From Agapetus fuscipes (Eukaryota > Arthropoda > Insecta > Trichoptera > Glossosomatidae), in the NCBI GenBank assembly GCA_951799405.1, contig OX637346.1:14097215-14161214 (forward strand): a stretch of 64,000 bases of DNA. The letters run 5' to 3'. The translations under genes were made by a program, and so were the position numbers. Within the stretch, counting starts at the first letter, position 1, and the number at the start of each line of letters is the position of its first letter. Shown piece by piece: positions 10,333-22,165 of this stretch. The notes below the pieces were generated by a model. It did no database searches, was not told the origin of the DNA, and was given only the letters and a program-made list of their open reading frames with translations.

Positions 10333-10597
10333 AGGTCTATAGCTCAATTGGTAGAATGCTTGCATTCCATGCCGAGAGCAAGGTTTCGATCTCAAGGTTT
10401 ACTCAGCCTTCATAAGAAATGAGAACCAGCCCCCCCGGGAGCTGGGAAACCTCCACTTCAACTGAAAGTGATTGGTGTGAGGCCGGCCCCCTTACCCGTA
10501 AAAATAATTGGTCCCGAATCGCCACATGCGACCCCTTCGGGGTTAACGCAAGCAAGAAGTTAGACTATATGTGTAGCTTAGTTGCGTTTTGCGAACC
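10333..10597 (+). mobile_element. SINE-A, full head
   Basis: tRNA-like head (TAGCTCAATTGGTAGAATGC A box, GGTTTCGATCTC decayed B box), then acttcaactgaaagtg, gaggccggcccccttac, catgcgaccccttcggggtt, ending gtagcttagttgcg. Confidence 0.75.
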
Positions 10598-10609
10598 CGC
10601 AAATCGTAA

Positions 10610-10810
10610 CAATATTACTTTGGATAAGAGTTTTAGGCTTACACGGCCGGCTGATGATGCTGGAGTGTTCATCAAGATCTTCATCATCATCATACTTCAC
10701 GCTGAAGAAGCCCATCGTAGAAATGGGCGAAACGTCCGGAAGCTCCAGCTCCCACAGACCACGGCAACAGATCCCGGAAAACTTCACTCCAGCATCAATA
10801 TTACTTTGAA
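10610..10810 (+). mobile_element. Hammerhead-like unit between direct and inverted repeats
   Basis: Core CTGAAGA-A-GCCCAT, loop, ATGGGC-GAAACGTC at 10702-10735: a 6-bp perfect stem II. Flanked by inverted repeats GATGCTGGAGTG (10656-10667) and CACTCCAGCATC (10785-10796) and by direct repeats CAATATTACTTTGGA (10610) and CAATATTACTTTGAA (10796), 186 bp apart. Abuts a SINE-A tail. Confidence 0.55.
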
Positions 10811-11169
10811 TTTCATGTTTACAGATTTGTGTTTTATTTGTTACTATCCACGCTTGTTTAAGCGTCGATACGTGGATATATCGACGATTAATCGAAGGCT
10901 AATCCATAATAATACTGGCGTAATTATGCAGCCCGATGTTTTATATGCGCCAATAAAAACAACAACATTTTTCCTTTTTATTTTTCCATGGCGCACACGA
11001 ATTCGGTGACATAACTCCGGCGTCTAATCGGGTTACGTAAGTGAAGCGACGCGGCACGGATACTCCACTGTTACCTAACTAAAGGTTCTCAACCTCGCCA
11101 GGATTATAATATTATATTTCTGTTTTCATTGCCGCTTCAATCAAAGATGAGACCTTCACGTGTTTTTTT

Positions 11170-11870
11170 TTAATACGTTCCTTGACTAATACATTGGTAT
11201 ATGGCTGACCCCTCATGCTGTAAAAACTTTGTTCTATAATCTATAATCTAAGTTGCAAGGATATATTCATTCAAAGCTCTCAGATGTATGCCCACAAACA
11301 AACACGTGTAGTTCGCGCTTACAAATGCTGATTGTGTACTTACAAATAAAATTCAAACCTCAAATGAACATAAGCCCCACAACTTTTGCCGACCTTCCCT
11401 GAAACAGGGGTGACACTGGCAAAGTGAACCATTTTTTACAGTATGGGTGGTCAGCCTCATACCAACCTATAAGTCAAGGAATAATGTTCACTTCTGCTAA
11501 TGCCACCCTGGTTCCAGGGAAAGGCGGCAGAAGTTTCAAAGTTTATGTTCGTGTTTATATATCGCTGGGGTGGTCGAGGGTAAGGAGTTGGCACTCGAAT
11601 TTGCGTTATTGGCCGGTTCGAGCCCGGCCTTGTCCTATCGATAATAACTTCGACCCTGGTTCAACAGATGTCATTGCATGCACACAAGCTTCTACTTTCG
11701 CAAGACAACTCGTAAGTCTATTTTTTTTAAAGTGAAGTTGGTTTTTTTTTTTATGTACCTACACATGCAGTATTTGTAGGCGCAAACTTACATGTGCCTG
11801 CTTGTGGGCATGAATTAAATATCAGCCTTGAATGTCAATACAATTTGGCGACTTAGATTATAGAAGGTGA
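11170..11870 (+). repeat. (AGATT)n unit split by an inverted copy and a SINE-C piece
   Basis: Outer parts at 11170-11230 and 11484-11870; complete minus copy at 11231-11483. Confidence 0.65.
11566..11690 (+). mobile_element. SINE-C-like fragment
   Basis: tRNA-like head with B box GGTTCGAGCCC followed by the SINE-C phrase cgaccctggttcaacagatg. Lies within an (AGATT)n-unit copy. Confidence 0.5.
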
Positions 11871-12184
11871 ATGCAATTCCCCTTTTTCGTCCCGTCCTGA
11901 AATATGTTTATTATCAGCAATTTGATTTAATAAATTATTACTTAATAATTTTACAACAACCCAGTGACATTTTTTACATCAGAGTCAAAGCTATGGTCAA
12001 AAAAGTCAGATGTGAATCGAACTGACACTGTTTTATTTCAAGCACACGCTAGTCTAATTAATTATCACCGTCTCGGACGCTCAGTCATAGCGCAATATTG
12101 TCATTTAGGCATGTATTTTTTTAAATCTTTGACGCCTACCTGATCTTAAAGATTGGTTCATCCACCTTATAATCAGAGATGATC

Positions 12185-12342
12185 CAGAAGCGCTATTCTG
12201 CTAAATTCCTTCATAGCAATTCGTGTCTAAAAATAAGGTGTACTGTGATTGTTTTATCTATGGATTTCTTTCGCAAGCGCTATCAAGCTCAGTCTTGGAT
12301 TGATATCCAAAGTGTAAGGAATTTAGCAGAATAGCACTTCAG
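12185..12342. mobile_element. MITE with 26-bp inverted repeats
   Basis: gctattctgctaaattcctt (left) and aaggaatttagcagaatagc (right) are exact reverse complements at 12192 and 12316. Confidence 0.6.
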
Positions 12343-12419
12343 GACAATAAGGTGCCCTAGTCAGATTTTACTGGGTAGTTGATTATGCCGACAACTATTA
12401 TTATTAGTGTTTTGGGTTT

Positions 12420-12990
12420 ACGTTGATTAAAGGTTTGAGTTTTTATTGTGTAATCACACAAATAGTAAGCACAAACTTATAGTGTCTGCTTGTGGGCGTG
12501 TGCTCAATATGAACCTTAAATTTTAAAATTGAATAAATACCGAGTGATAAAAAAGTGTATAAAGGGAATGTAATAGGTAAGCGTGGAAGGGGAAGACCTA
12601 GGAAATAATGGATTGATCAGATAAGTGAGATTGCGAATGAATGGAATTTACAGAGTGGAAACAAGAAAAGAGCATGCATGAAAAGAGTGATGAAATTAGA
12701 TGAGTTGAAAGAAGTATGTAAGGACAGAGTCAAATGGAGGCACTTGTGTGGAGGTACCGGCCACCTCTAGAGGAAAGGCAGCAGGATACAAGACAAGACA
12801 AGAAGGTTTGCGTATTATTGGCACTGTGAAGATTAATTTTAAATTAATAACAAATGTTGTCCTCCTGATAATGATGTGATAACATCGAAGCGCTCAATTA
12901 AATAAATCAACTCGTGAAGAGAAACTTTGTGTTTTATTTTTACATTATTAACTGAAGTGTTGATATATCCTTGCAACTTAGATTATAGAA
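12420..12990 (+). repeat. (AGATT)n unit split by a LINE fragment
   Basis: 12420-12525 and tail 12962-12990 (atatccttgcaacttagatt). Confidence 0.55.
12550..12770 (+). pseudogene. LINE C-terminal fragment, same family as 39785
   Basis: Reads GKRGRGRPRK, stop, WIDQISEIANEWN...RACMKRVMKLDELKEVCKD; shares the ISEIANEWN and EVCKD blocks with the copy at 39785. Contains an in-frame stop. Inserted within an (AGATT)n-unit copy whose tail resumes at about 12962. Confidence 0.65.
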
Positions 12991-13099
12991 TATAAATGTT
13001 CTGTACATTTTTAAGGTTCTCTGTCAAGGACATGCATACATTACCCGAAGTAAAAATTAAACGTAAGTAAAGGTTTATATTCCGTGTACTTTACTCCAA

Positions 13100-13244
13100 G
13101 TATAAAACCTTACGTAAATCTCACCTCGATTGAGTAAACCAAAAATGTATAGAAAACACGACGGCGCTACTTGAGAGTGTTTTAGTTTTCATAATTTTTT
13201 TCGATTTAAGCAATCGAGGTGAGTTTACGCAATGTTTTATACTA
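13100..13244. mobile_element. Inverted-repeat element
   Basis: gtataaaaccttacgtaaat...ctcacctcgattg at 13100-13132 mirrors caatcgaggtgag...gttttatac at 13213-13244. A matching end piece (cacgcaatgttttatacc) occurs at 32382. Confidence 0.5.
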
Positions 13245-13713
13245 GGGGCCCATACGTCACGTATTTTTGTGACCGTGATTTTGGCATATTATTCAATAAA
13301 TAATTCATAAAAGCCTTACAATTTTTTACTTAATTGTTTTTATTTGTTAACTTGTTAACTTGTAAAATTTGTTAATTATTAATTAACATTGAGTTAGAAA
13401 AATTATAACCCTGTAATTGTTGTGCCAATTATTTAGTTTTTGTGTAAAAATGTATTATCAAGGACCTCAACATATTTTAATACTTATGTGTATTCAACAA
13501 ACAATTATTCATTGAAGCAATGCGAAGACGTTATATCATATCATATACCTACGTTTTACTCACAGATCACGGAATATGTTTTACCTTTAGGGATTGAAAA
13601 TAATTATTTCAGTTTCAGAATTATGTATGATGAAATCTTTATTTATATTTTTTAATAGTTTGTGTATTAACACTGTGAAAATTCATATTGATTTATTTTT
13701 TATATTTTGTAGG

Positions 13714-13837
13714 AACAAATTCCAATAAAACACAGTTTCTTACCTGAAGATGATCGACAAGATCGAAAACGTTTGTAATATTAATTAAAATAAATTTAAT
13801 TTATTGTGAAAAAAGCAGTGTTTTATTGGAATTTGTT
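13714..13837 (+). mobile_element. Short inverted-repeat element with hammerhead-like core
   Basis: Perfect 20-bp terminal inverted repeats (13714-13733, 13818-13837) enclose CTGAAGA-T-GATC-gacaa-GATC-GAAAACG at 13744-13771. Confidence 0.6.
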
Positions 13838-14191
13838 TCTTAAAGAATATAAAAAAATAAATCTTTATTTCTTGAATATCTGAATATTGTTCATATTGTG
13901 TTGTGTTCATAAGTATATGACTCAAACGCATTTTTATGAAAAGAAAAAAAACGTTATTAATGATAAAACAAATAACAATCGATTTTATAACGTCTACCTC
14001 TTTTCTCGTTAATGTTTTGTGTCAAAAACCTTACTACTTTAAAAAATAGCCGTAGTTATAAATGAGGTCAAAATATATGAGGTCGAAATATATGAGGTCG
14101 AAATATATGAGGTTGAAATATATGCTCGTCGAAACATTTTTGAATTTAAAAAAAAACATTAAGAAAAACTTTTTTTTCGACGAGTAAACGT

Positions 14192-14440
14192 GTCCTTGAC
14201 TTATAGGTTGGTATGATGCTGACCACCCATACTGTAAAAAATGGTTCACTTTGCCAATGTCACCCCTGTTTCAGGGAAGGTCGGCAAAAGTTGTGGGGCT
14301 TATGTCCATTTGAGGTTTGGATTTTATTTGTAAGTACGCATTCAGCATTTGTAAGCGCGAACTACACGTGTTGGTTTGTGGGCATACATCTGAGAGCTTT
14401 AAATGAATATATCCTTGCAACTTAGATTATAGATTATTAT
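14192..14440 (+). repeat. (AGATT)n unit, full
   Basis: Near-identical to 9209-9468. Confidence 0.8.
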
Positions 14441-14635
14441 TATTATTATTATAAACGTCAGTCTTGTATGAGACTGCCACCCTTAGCAACAATTAACAAA
14501 ATATTTGTGCGCATTTTCCCTAGCAACTCGACCGGGTAATGGCACAATTTTGTATAATCTATCAATTCACGTGCGGACCTCATTAGAGTGTAGCTACAGT
14601 TATTAAAAATAGTATGTTCTTTTGAGATTTGGGTT

Positions 14636-15048
14636 ATATGTTGTAGGTTCTCATGCGGCATGTGCAAGCGCGAACTTATACGTGTCTGCTTGTGAGAATG
14701 CATATAATTTGCATCCCCAATGTTACGTATCTTTGCAACTTAGATTAGAATAAATTAGTATGACGAAATGTGTATAATATACGTCACTAACAAATTGATG
14801 TTTTTTGTATTTTTACTGACGGATGCTATTTCAGAACATTCAACTTTTATGTTGAAGGTTCTCATGCGGCATGTGCAAGCGCGAACTTATACGTGTCTGC
14901 TTGTGAGAATGACTCCCTAATGTTACGTATCTTTGCAACTTAGATTAGATTAGATTAGTATGACGAAATGTGTATAATATGCGTCACTAACAAATTTATG
15001 TTTTTTGTATTTTTACTGACGGATGCTATTTCAGAACATTCAACTTTA
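14636..15048 (+). repeat. Tandem duplication, two units of about 210 bp
   Basis: 14636-14848 and 14849-15048 share ggttctcatgcggcatgtgc, acttatacgtgtctgcttgt, gtatgacgaaatgtgtataa and gatgctatttcagaacattc. Each contains the last part of an (AGATT)n unit plus flank. Few differences: recent. Confidence 0.85.
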
Positions 15049-15328
15049 AAGTCATGTAAGCTAATTACCTTTTTTTATTAATTAAAATATTTATTTACAT
15101 GTTTACGTAAGTGCAATTTCAAAACCACCGCATTTTGAACTGTGACGAATGCAGTAATTTTATGTATCATTCCATATTGATAACCATTTAAAGATTAACT
15201 TTTCTTTTGAAAAATACTGTAAAAAATATTTCCTGAAAATTATTATCAAAGTTGTGTAACCAAATTAACGAGCAATACATTGATGACAGAAGTATATACT
15301 TACTTACTTACATAATTTTGACAACAGC

Positions 15329-15566
15329 ACCCTTAGTACGAGTTGCAAAACTTGAGAAAAGTAAAGTTTACGGAAAATATTAAAGAGGGATTTCTCCCAA
15401 AATCTGCCGTTTTTGTTTCTTACACTTTATGGTCTTAGCAAAAGAGTTACAGTGATGAAGAAAATCAAGTTCAAACAAACAAAAACGGCAGATTTTAGGG
15501 GAAATCACTCTTTAATAATTGCCGTAAACTTTACATTACTCAAGGTTTGCAACTCGTACTAAGGGT
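15329..15566. mobile_element. Fold-back MITE related to that at 833
   Basis: ACCCTTAGTACGAGTTGCAAA... mirrored as ...AACTCGTACTAAGGGT; arms about 95 bp with aatctgccgtttttgttt / aacaaaaacggcagatt. 238 bp. Confidence 0.7.
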
Positions 15567-15568
15567 AC

Positions 15569-15795
15569 AGGCCCGTAGTCTAGTAGTTAACGCTACGAAC
15601 TAGTAAACGGAATGTTATGAGTTCGATTCCAGGCGGAGCTCTTCGCTGAGTTAAAAAATCATGTGCCTTTACGAAAAGACAGTCACAAAAGTTCATCCAG
15701 TCTTAACAGCAAGTGGGTCTTGCTGAATTGGCGCTGACTAGCGACGAACAAGTTTGAAGAAGGCTCTTAAGGTATGATTCACACAAAAATAGAGC
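15569..15795 (+). mobile_element. SINE-B, diverged
   Basis: ggcccgtagtctagtagtta and gagttcgattccaggcgg; starts right after the fold-back MITE. Confidence 0.6.
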
Positions 15796-15804
15796 ATAGA
15801 ACTA

Positions 15805-16015
15805 TATCTATTATCTAAGTTGCAAAGATGTATAACATTTAGGATTCATATTTAATGAATGCACAAAGCAGGCACGTATAAATTCGCGCTACACATGCCG
15901 CACATAAACTTACAAAAAATAAACTAAAATGTCAAATCTCTTGCCGACCTTTCCTGAAACAGGGGTGGCATTAGCAAAATGAACCATTTCTCACAGTATG
16001 GGGGGTCAGCCACAT
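15805..16015 (-). repeat. (AGATT)n unit
   Basis: Reverse; tcttgccgacctttcctgaa, acaggggtggcattagc. Confidence 0.65.
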
Positions 16016-16110
16016 AAATCATCCTGAAATTTATTTGTCAATTTGAGTCATAAATTAAAACTGATAAGCCCATTTAAATAAACATTTGTATAGTAATAAA
16101 TAAATATTCG

Positions 16111-16241
16111 GCTAGCAAGACCCATTTGCTGTATGACGGGATGAACCTTTGTGACCGATATTTGATAAAGTTAGATATTTTTTCAACCCTGCGGGTTGCA
16201 AAGGACATTGTTGAATGGTATTTTTGTGCTTTGCTGTGATC
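16111..16241 (-). mobile_element. SINE-B central fragment
   Basis: Reverse of the cttgctgggtt...caaagcaca section; no head. Confidence 0.45.
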
Positions 16242-16909
16242 TAACTCTCTAATTTCTAATTAAAAGACAGTAGCTTTAACTTTTAAACTACGCCCGGACT
16301 TGTTAACTTTAGTAAGTAGATAACTTTAAATATTAGTAATGTGAAAAAAAAAAAATCTGCTTTCAAAAAGTTTGATGAAAGTATATACATAATATTGTAT
16401 CGTAAAATATACATAAACAAAAAAAGAATCATGTAACAATGTAACATCTTCTTTACTCGTGTGTACCTATTAAAGTAGATTATATTTGCTTACCTATAGA
16501 ATAAGAAAATATTTATTTATTTATTGGAGCACAAAAACAAAAACAAAAATTGGAGATTAATATTGCTTAGTCCAATTCATTGTTTATCAACACTGTTTTG
16601 TCCAAAGTAATAACATTGTAGTCAACACATTCAAACTCTTAAAACTTTATATATCTACAATACTATATATTTCTCGTTACAAACAATTAAAATTATTTTT
16701 TGGAAAATATACTATTTAAATTATTTTTGCAACATAAACTCCTAAATTTTATAACGTACACTGTTTTTTTTATTTATTTCTTAATCACTTTATTTTATAC
16801 CTACATGAGATTTTTCACTTTTATCAATTTAACAATTGTTCACACGTATAATAATAGTAGGTGGACGTGAAACCAAAATAATTTAAATTGATAATAAATA
16901 ATCGCGTAC
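16242..16909. other. AT-rich DNA, no gene seen
   Basis: A/T-runs and (ATTT)n-like stretches only. Confidence 0.5.
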
Positions 16910-17125
16910 GATGTTAACCCGCGAGAGGTCATAGACTAACTAAGGTGAAATACTAGTGCTAGCTTGAGGATGGCTGAGTGTTGACTGACGCGCTGTCCTG
17001 TCTTGTCCAGTTCGCATAGAGGTCTGACGAGTAATCAAGGAACCTTTATGAAAAATGGACATCCCATGTGGAAATATGCGCGAGAGCCTACGGCGTCGCG
17101 GCGGGAAAAGCGTCATTTAAAGGCG
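16910..17125 (-). promoter_or_regulatory. Non-repetitive GC-richer block, possible promoter/5' exon
   Basis: Contains gtcgcggcgggaaaagcgtc and other CpG-rich sequence in an AT-rich, repeat-filled area, with TTTAAA (minus) followed by CpG-rich DNA and a TCAGTC initiator-like hexamer. Position suits a 5'UTR exon of the CD36-like gene whose exon 1 is at 7057, but nothing proves it. Confidence 0.25.
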
Positions 17126-17149
17126 ACTTCAGTTTTCTTTGTTTCTAAT

Positions 17150-17412
17150 CTAAACTTATCTAATCTAATCTAAGCTGCAAAGATATATATCATTTAAGAT
17201 TTATATTAAATGCATTCCCACAAGCAGACATGTATAATTTCGCGCTAACACATGCCGCATGTGGACCTACAAGATAAAAACCCAATCTCAAATGAACATA
17301 AGCCTTGCAACTCTTGCCGTCCTTCCCTGAAACAGGGGTGACATTGGCAAAGTGAACCAATTTTTTTACAGTATGGGTGGTCAGCCACATAACAACCTAT
17401 AAGTCAAGGAAC
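17150..17412 (-). repeat. (AGATT)n unit as 3' end of a LINE
   Basis: Full copy, preceded on its own strand by LINE coding 17510-17610. Confidence 0.8.
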
Positions 17413-17509
17413 ATACATGACAAATTACATTTTTAAAATCAATAGATAACAATATATACATGGACATAAAAAACTAAATCATAAAAACCAATTTTACTTT
17501 AACAAACCC

Positions 17510-17610
17510 TAGCCGCCAACATCACAGATCAACCGCCATTTCTTTCTATCCTTACATACTTCTTTCATTTCCTCCAGAGTCATAACCTTCTTCATACATT
17601 TCAAATATAT
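17510..17610 (-). pseudogene. LINE 3' coding fragment joined to an (AGATT)n unit
   Basis: Minus strand encodes MKKVMTLEEMKEVCKDRKKW and ends GGCGGCTAGGG, matching 40082-40175 nearly exactly. The (AGATT)n unit (17150-17412) follows on the same strand across about 100 bases of matching spacer. Confidence 0.7.
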
Positions 17611-17663
17611 ATTTTTCAACAATATAATTTATAAACTCGCAACCAAGCTACACATATTGTGCG

Positions 17664-17756
17664 ACTTATAGCGACGACTAAGCTCGCAGAGGGCTCTTGA
17701 GGTGGGATACACACAAAAACAGCGCTCACCAAATAAATTATCCTAATATTTTTATT
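17664..17756 (+). mobile_element. SINE-B 3' fragment
   Basis: ctcgcagagggctcttgagg, aaacagcgctcaccaaataa, cctaatatttttatta. Confidence 0.6.
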
Positions 17757-17761
17757 ATAGT

Positions 17762-18062
17762 GCAACTACTTGCCGCTTTATCCCCAAAGGGCTTCGCATG
17801 TGGCGAGTGGAACCTATTTATTTTTTACAGGTAATTGGGCTGGCCTTACGCCAACCACTTCAGTTGAAGTGAGGTTTCCCAGCTCCCGAGGGTGCTGGTA
17901 CTCATTTCTTGTGAAGGCTGAGTAACCCCTGTCGGTATTTTATTTTGGATTTTGAAATAAACACCGAAACGGGAAATCATTTCTGACACCCTCGGTGGGA
18001 TTTGAACCCGAGCTCTCGGCATGGAATGCAAACACTCTGCCAACTGAGCTTTCGATCGGACC
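17762..18062 (-). mobile_element. SINE-A, full head
   Basis: Minus: CTCAGTTGGCAGAGTG A box, GGTTCAAATCCCACC B box, tail in reverse at 17762. Confidence 0.7.
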
Positions 18063-18159
18063 GAACTCGGGGATGACAAATTTATTTTACGCTTCAGAAG
18101 CAGGTAGACTAGTTTGTGGGTAGACCAGTAAGTCTTTTAACATAGACACCATAAATAAA

Positions 18160-18250
18160 TGAAATACATTCTTTCCCTGAAATAGGTATGGCATTATAAG
18201 ATTAGAACATTTTTACAGGAAGGTTGATCAACCTCGTACCAACGTAATCA
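18160..18250 (-). repeat. (AGATT)n unit fragment
   Basis: ttccctgaaataggtatggc and tcaacctcgtaccaacgtaa. Confidence 0.45.
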
Positions 18251-18554
18251 AATCATCTAAGGACAGGGACTTTGAAATAGAAATTCAAGGATGCAGAGTT
18301 GACAAACTTTAAGGAGCGCTTTATCAACCTTTTATGTGAATTTTCCATAGAGTTGAATTTTCTCATGTTTCTAAAGATGAACTTTTGTTTGCATTTTTAT
18401 CATTCAAGGGAGTCTTGCATTATTTAACTTCAGCTGCTTCAAGAAACAAGTTTTCAAATAAAAACAAGTTTGCTACTTTAATAATATGAGCCCACGTTAG
18501 TATTACACTTATCTTGAAACAGGGGAGACATTGACAAAAGTGAAAAATCTCGAA

Positions 18555-18800
18555 CTATCTATCTACAATCAAAGTTGTAAAGATATATTACATTAAAGAT
18601 TCATATTACATAAGCAGAAATGTATGAATTCGCGCTTACGCATGCCGCATGTGGACCTACAACATAAAATCCCAATCTTAAATGAACATAAGCCCTGCAA
18701 CTGTTGCCGACTTTTCCTGAAGCATGGGTTACATTGGCAATGTAAAGCATTTTTTACAGTATGAGTGGTCAGCCTCATACGAACCTATTAGTCAACGAAC
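18555..18800 (-). repeat. (AGATT)n unit
   Basis: Reverse full copy, moderately diverged. Confidence 0.65.
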
Positions 18801-18837
18801 GATTATTTTAACTGAGAAAAACCTAAATGAAGTAGTA

Positions 18838-18920
18838 GTATGGTGACGTTGGAAAAGTGTCACCCCTATTTCAAGGAAGGTAGGCAAGAGTGGGAGGGCT
18901 TATGTTCATTTGAGATCTAT
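18838..18920 (+). repeat. (AGATT)n unit fragment
   Basis: gtcacccctatttcaaggaa, gggcttatgttcatttgaga. Confidence 0.5.
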
Positions 18921-19830
18921 TATTGAGTACGAGTTTACCAATTCAGTTTAATTTAAATATTCGGAAAAATCGTAACTGAAAAGCTTATTATATTCTTAAC
19001 ATTTCGTTCGTGTCTTGTACAAGATTCGTGTTGAATTTTATTTAAATTAAATATTTGAATTTGGAGAAAGATGAATAAGCGTCATAGGTGGAAACAAAGT
19101 CCAAACGTGGTCCAAACAGAGGATACAAGAACTTGAAGTTTGAAGAAAGTTTGTAAAATTCATGTATTTAAAAGGAAATCAAAAGTTATAGGATCATATA
19201 TAAGACACTTTTGTTTAAAAGAAGAATCTTTGGAAAGCCAACTGGAACTCGTCCAAAAACTTACATCTAGGATATGAACCAGCTGTTTTTTAATTTCACC
19301 TCCCATTCACAATTTACAAAGGGTACTTGACGGGTAGATTTCACTCTGTAGAAGATGTATTTTCAGTGTTTTGTGAGAAAAATTACCGAATTACAAAACA
19401 GAAGCTGTTGCCTGTTATGTCATGTAAGCTGACATGGTGTTCATTGTACTAAAGCCGTGATCTCTGTATTGATGTCATGGCGCCCCGGGAATTATGGTTG
19501 ATTTAGCCAATTGCATTCTCCTTTTGATCTCTCTTTCTGAATGACACATTCAATCAGAAAATTCATTTTAGGAAGACTTTTTTACATTGTTCAACAAAGT
19601 TCAGCCTACCTGAAGAATTTCCTTGTTTTCTTGTTTATTTAATGGCATCTTTACGAAAAAAATTAAAGCTGCAAATATTTTAAAGGTTATACTAAATGGC
19701 GACTTCTGTAACAGTTACTCTGTCGCCATTCCGCTAGGGGTGGCCAGAGCCTCTGCAGAGCTGCCTTAAACTGCTTTAAGGGAATATTTACAATTAAAAG
19801 CTAAAATTATCACTTCATCATCATAGTTTT
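18921..19830. other. No gene seen
   Basis: Possible LINE-tail fragment at 19720-19760 (gctaggggtggccagagcct); similar fragments at 23775-23805 and 27080-27110. No open frame of note. Confidence 0.4.
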
Positions 19831-20140
19831 CACACACGCAACGCAAAGCTACACATATGCAGCGATTTTTTACCAGGTAATCCGAAAGGTATCGCATGTG
19901 GTGAGTGAAATATATATTTTATTTTCACAAGTAAGTATGGTGCCCTTACACCAATCACTTCACTTGAAGTGAGGGTTTTCGTACTCCCGGGGAGCAGTTT
20001 TTCATTTATTGTGAAGACTGAGTAAACTTTACCGGTACCTAGGATGATTTTGGGTATGAAATAAACATGTAAAAGGAAAATAATTTCTGATACCTTTGAT
20101 AGGGGTCGAACAATAGTCATCTGGCTTTCAATGCAAACCA
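19831..20140 (-). mobile_element. SINE-A, diverged
   Basis: Body (tcacttgaagtgaggg, gaagactgagtaaac) and tail intact; tRNA head eroded. Confidence 0.55.
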
Positions 20141-20717
20141 TCTAAGGCTTAGATGGTACTAAAAGCTTAGATGGTACTTAGTAGATTCTAAGCTATCAAC
20201 CGGATGAGTAAAATTTAAGCTTCTGCTTTGTGTTACCAGTGTTTTTTTAAATAGTATTTCTGATGGTGTTTTTTTTTATAAAGTTGTAGATCTTGAAGCG
20301 CCTATTACATCCTTATTTAATCTTTGTGAATTTAGTTGTTTTACATGAACCAGCAAACTATATAATTTGGTATATTTTTAAGGGTATCTCTGTTGTATAT
20401 ATATATTTTTATCATGTCGCTAACACATCTTCCAGCATTGCTTGGCAAGAACTGGCAATTGATCTCCACACTCACTCGGTGAATGGGCCTGACAATTCAA
20501 GTTATTGAATAAGCACCGAGGAATTTGAGTAGCTGCCTCATTATCAGACGAATTGGCTAAAATTATCGCGCGTGGGAAACAGTCCGTGGAAGAGATTTTC
20601 AATGTTATTATCAGATTACACAACATTTACCTGGTCACAAGGTATAACCGTACACGAATATCAGTGAATTTAGATGGCAGCTAAATGAAGACACTGTTAA
20701 GATAGGTATTCAAATAT

Positions 20718-20974
20718 CTAATCTAATCTAATCTAAGTTGCAATGATATCTTACATTGGAGATTCACATTACATGCATTTTCACAACCAGACACGTACAA
20801 GTTCGCGCTTGCACATGTCGCATGTGAACCTACAAGATAAAAACCAAATCTCAAATGGACATACATCCTGCAACTCTTGCCGTCCTTCCCTGAGACAGGG
20901 GTGACATTGGCAAAGTGAACCATTTTTACAGCATGGGTGGTCAGCCGCATTCCAACCTATAATTCAAGGAACAT
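20718..20974 (-). repeat. (AGATT)n unit, full
   Basis: Reverse, well preserved. Confidence 0.75.
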
Positions 20975-21118
20975 ACGCGAAAAATAACTTTTTTTTTTTA
21001 TATAATATTGAGTAACTAATTTTCTAAATACATGGATATTACATGCAATTTCTCAGAAAGTATTTCATCTAAATCCATGATTTCATCTCAAAAAAGCCGT
21101 CGACGAGGAGACGAGGGA

Positions 21119-21370
21119 GTAATAATAATCATAATGGGATGATTTATTTGTTGAGCACTGTTTTAATGTGAATCACATCTAAAGAACCCACTGCGAGCTT
21201 GATCGTCACTCAAGTCACGTCAAGACCCAGTTGCTGAAAAGCTGAATGGACCTTTGGTCACTCGTCTTTGGTTAAGATATATTAATTTTACAAGCCAGCT
21301 AAAATGTAAATGGTATATTTTCTGTGCCCATTTACGAGTCCGAAGCGTTACCACTAGACTACGGACCGGT
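21119..21370 (-). mobile_element. SINE-B
   Basis: Reverse strand head ends at accggtc (21370); B box region lost; 3' part good. Confidence 0.6.
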
Positions 21371-21905
21371 CAAAACCTGGGTAGGCACAGGATTCAGGGG
21401 ATTATCGCCTCATCGCCCCCTAATCGCTCCTACGTAATTTTCTCCCCCCTAAGAGCCCAAATCGATCGCCCACAGGTTGGGAACCACTGGATAAGCCCTG
21501 CCAATCATGAGCCATTGGCACTTCGCTATTTGTCTTCCAATAATGATTTTTCGTATAGAATTCCCAACGATATCATAAGTAAATATTTATTCATAAATAC
21601 AGTGATACTTACGTTAAAAATGTGCTAAATTTCAACTGGAGAATTGTATTTTCAATTCTAAAAATATACCTTCTTGTAATGGTGGCAAATTCACGGATCA
21701 GCCATCGCCTAAAATTAATTTTCGATACAAAAAGAGGATGATCCGTGGATCACCTATGAACGAATTGTTTCTGGAACACCACATAATTAGTGACTTTTAA
21801 CACCATATTATCATTCGCAAACATTACTTAACTGTGTACTTACTATACGTTATATAAAAAGTACCTGCGTTAAATTAAAAAAATGTCGTTTGAGGCTCTC
21901 ATAGC

Positions 21906-22160
21906 ATTCCTTGACTTATAGGTTGGTATGAGGCTGACCACCCATACTGTAAAAAATGGTTCACTTAGCCAATGTCACCCCTGTTTCAGGGAAGGTCGGC
22001 AAGAGTTGCAGGGCATATGTTCATTTGAGATTGGGTTTTTTATATTGTAAGTCCACATGCGGCATGTGTGAGCGCGAAATTATGCGTGTCTGCTTGTGGG
22101 AATGCATTTAATATGAATCTCAAATGATACATATCTTTGCAACTTAGATTTAGATTGAGA
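21906..22160 (+). repeat. (AGATT)n unit, full
   Basis: Followed head-on by a minus copy at 22166. Confidence 0.75.
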
Positions 22161-22165
22161 TTGCA

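Noticed and set aside
10419..11009. 196-codon open frame on the plus strand
   Set aside because: Runs through the SINE-A body and the hammerhead-like unit; no domain, low-complexity joins.
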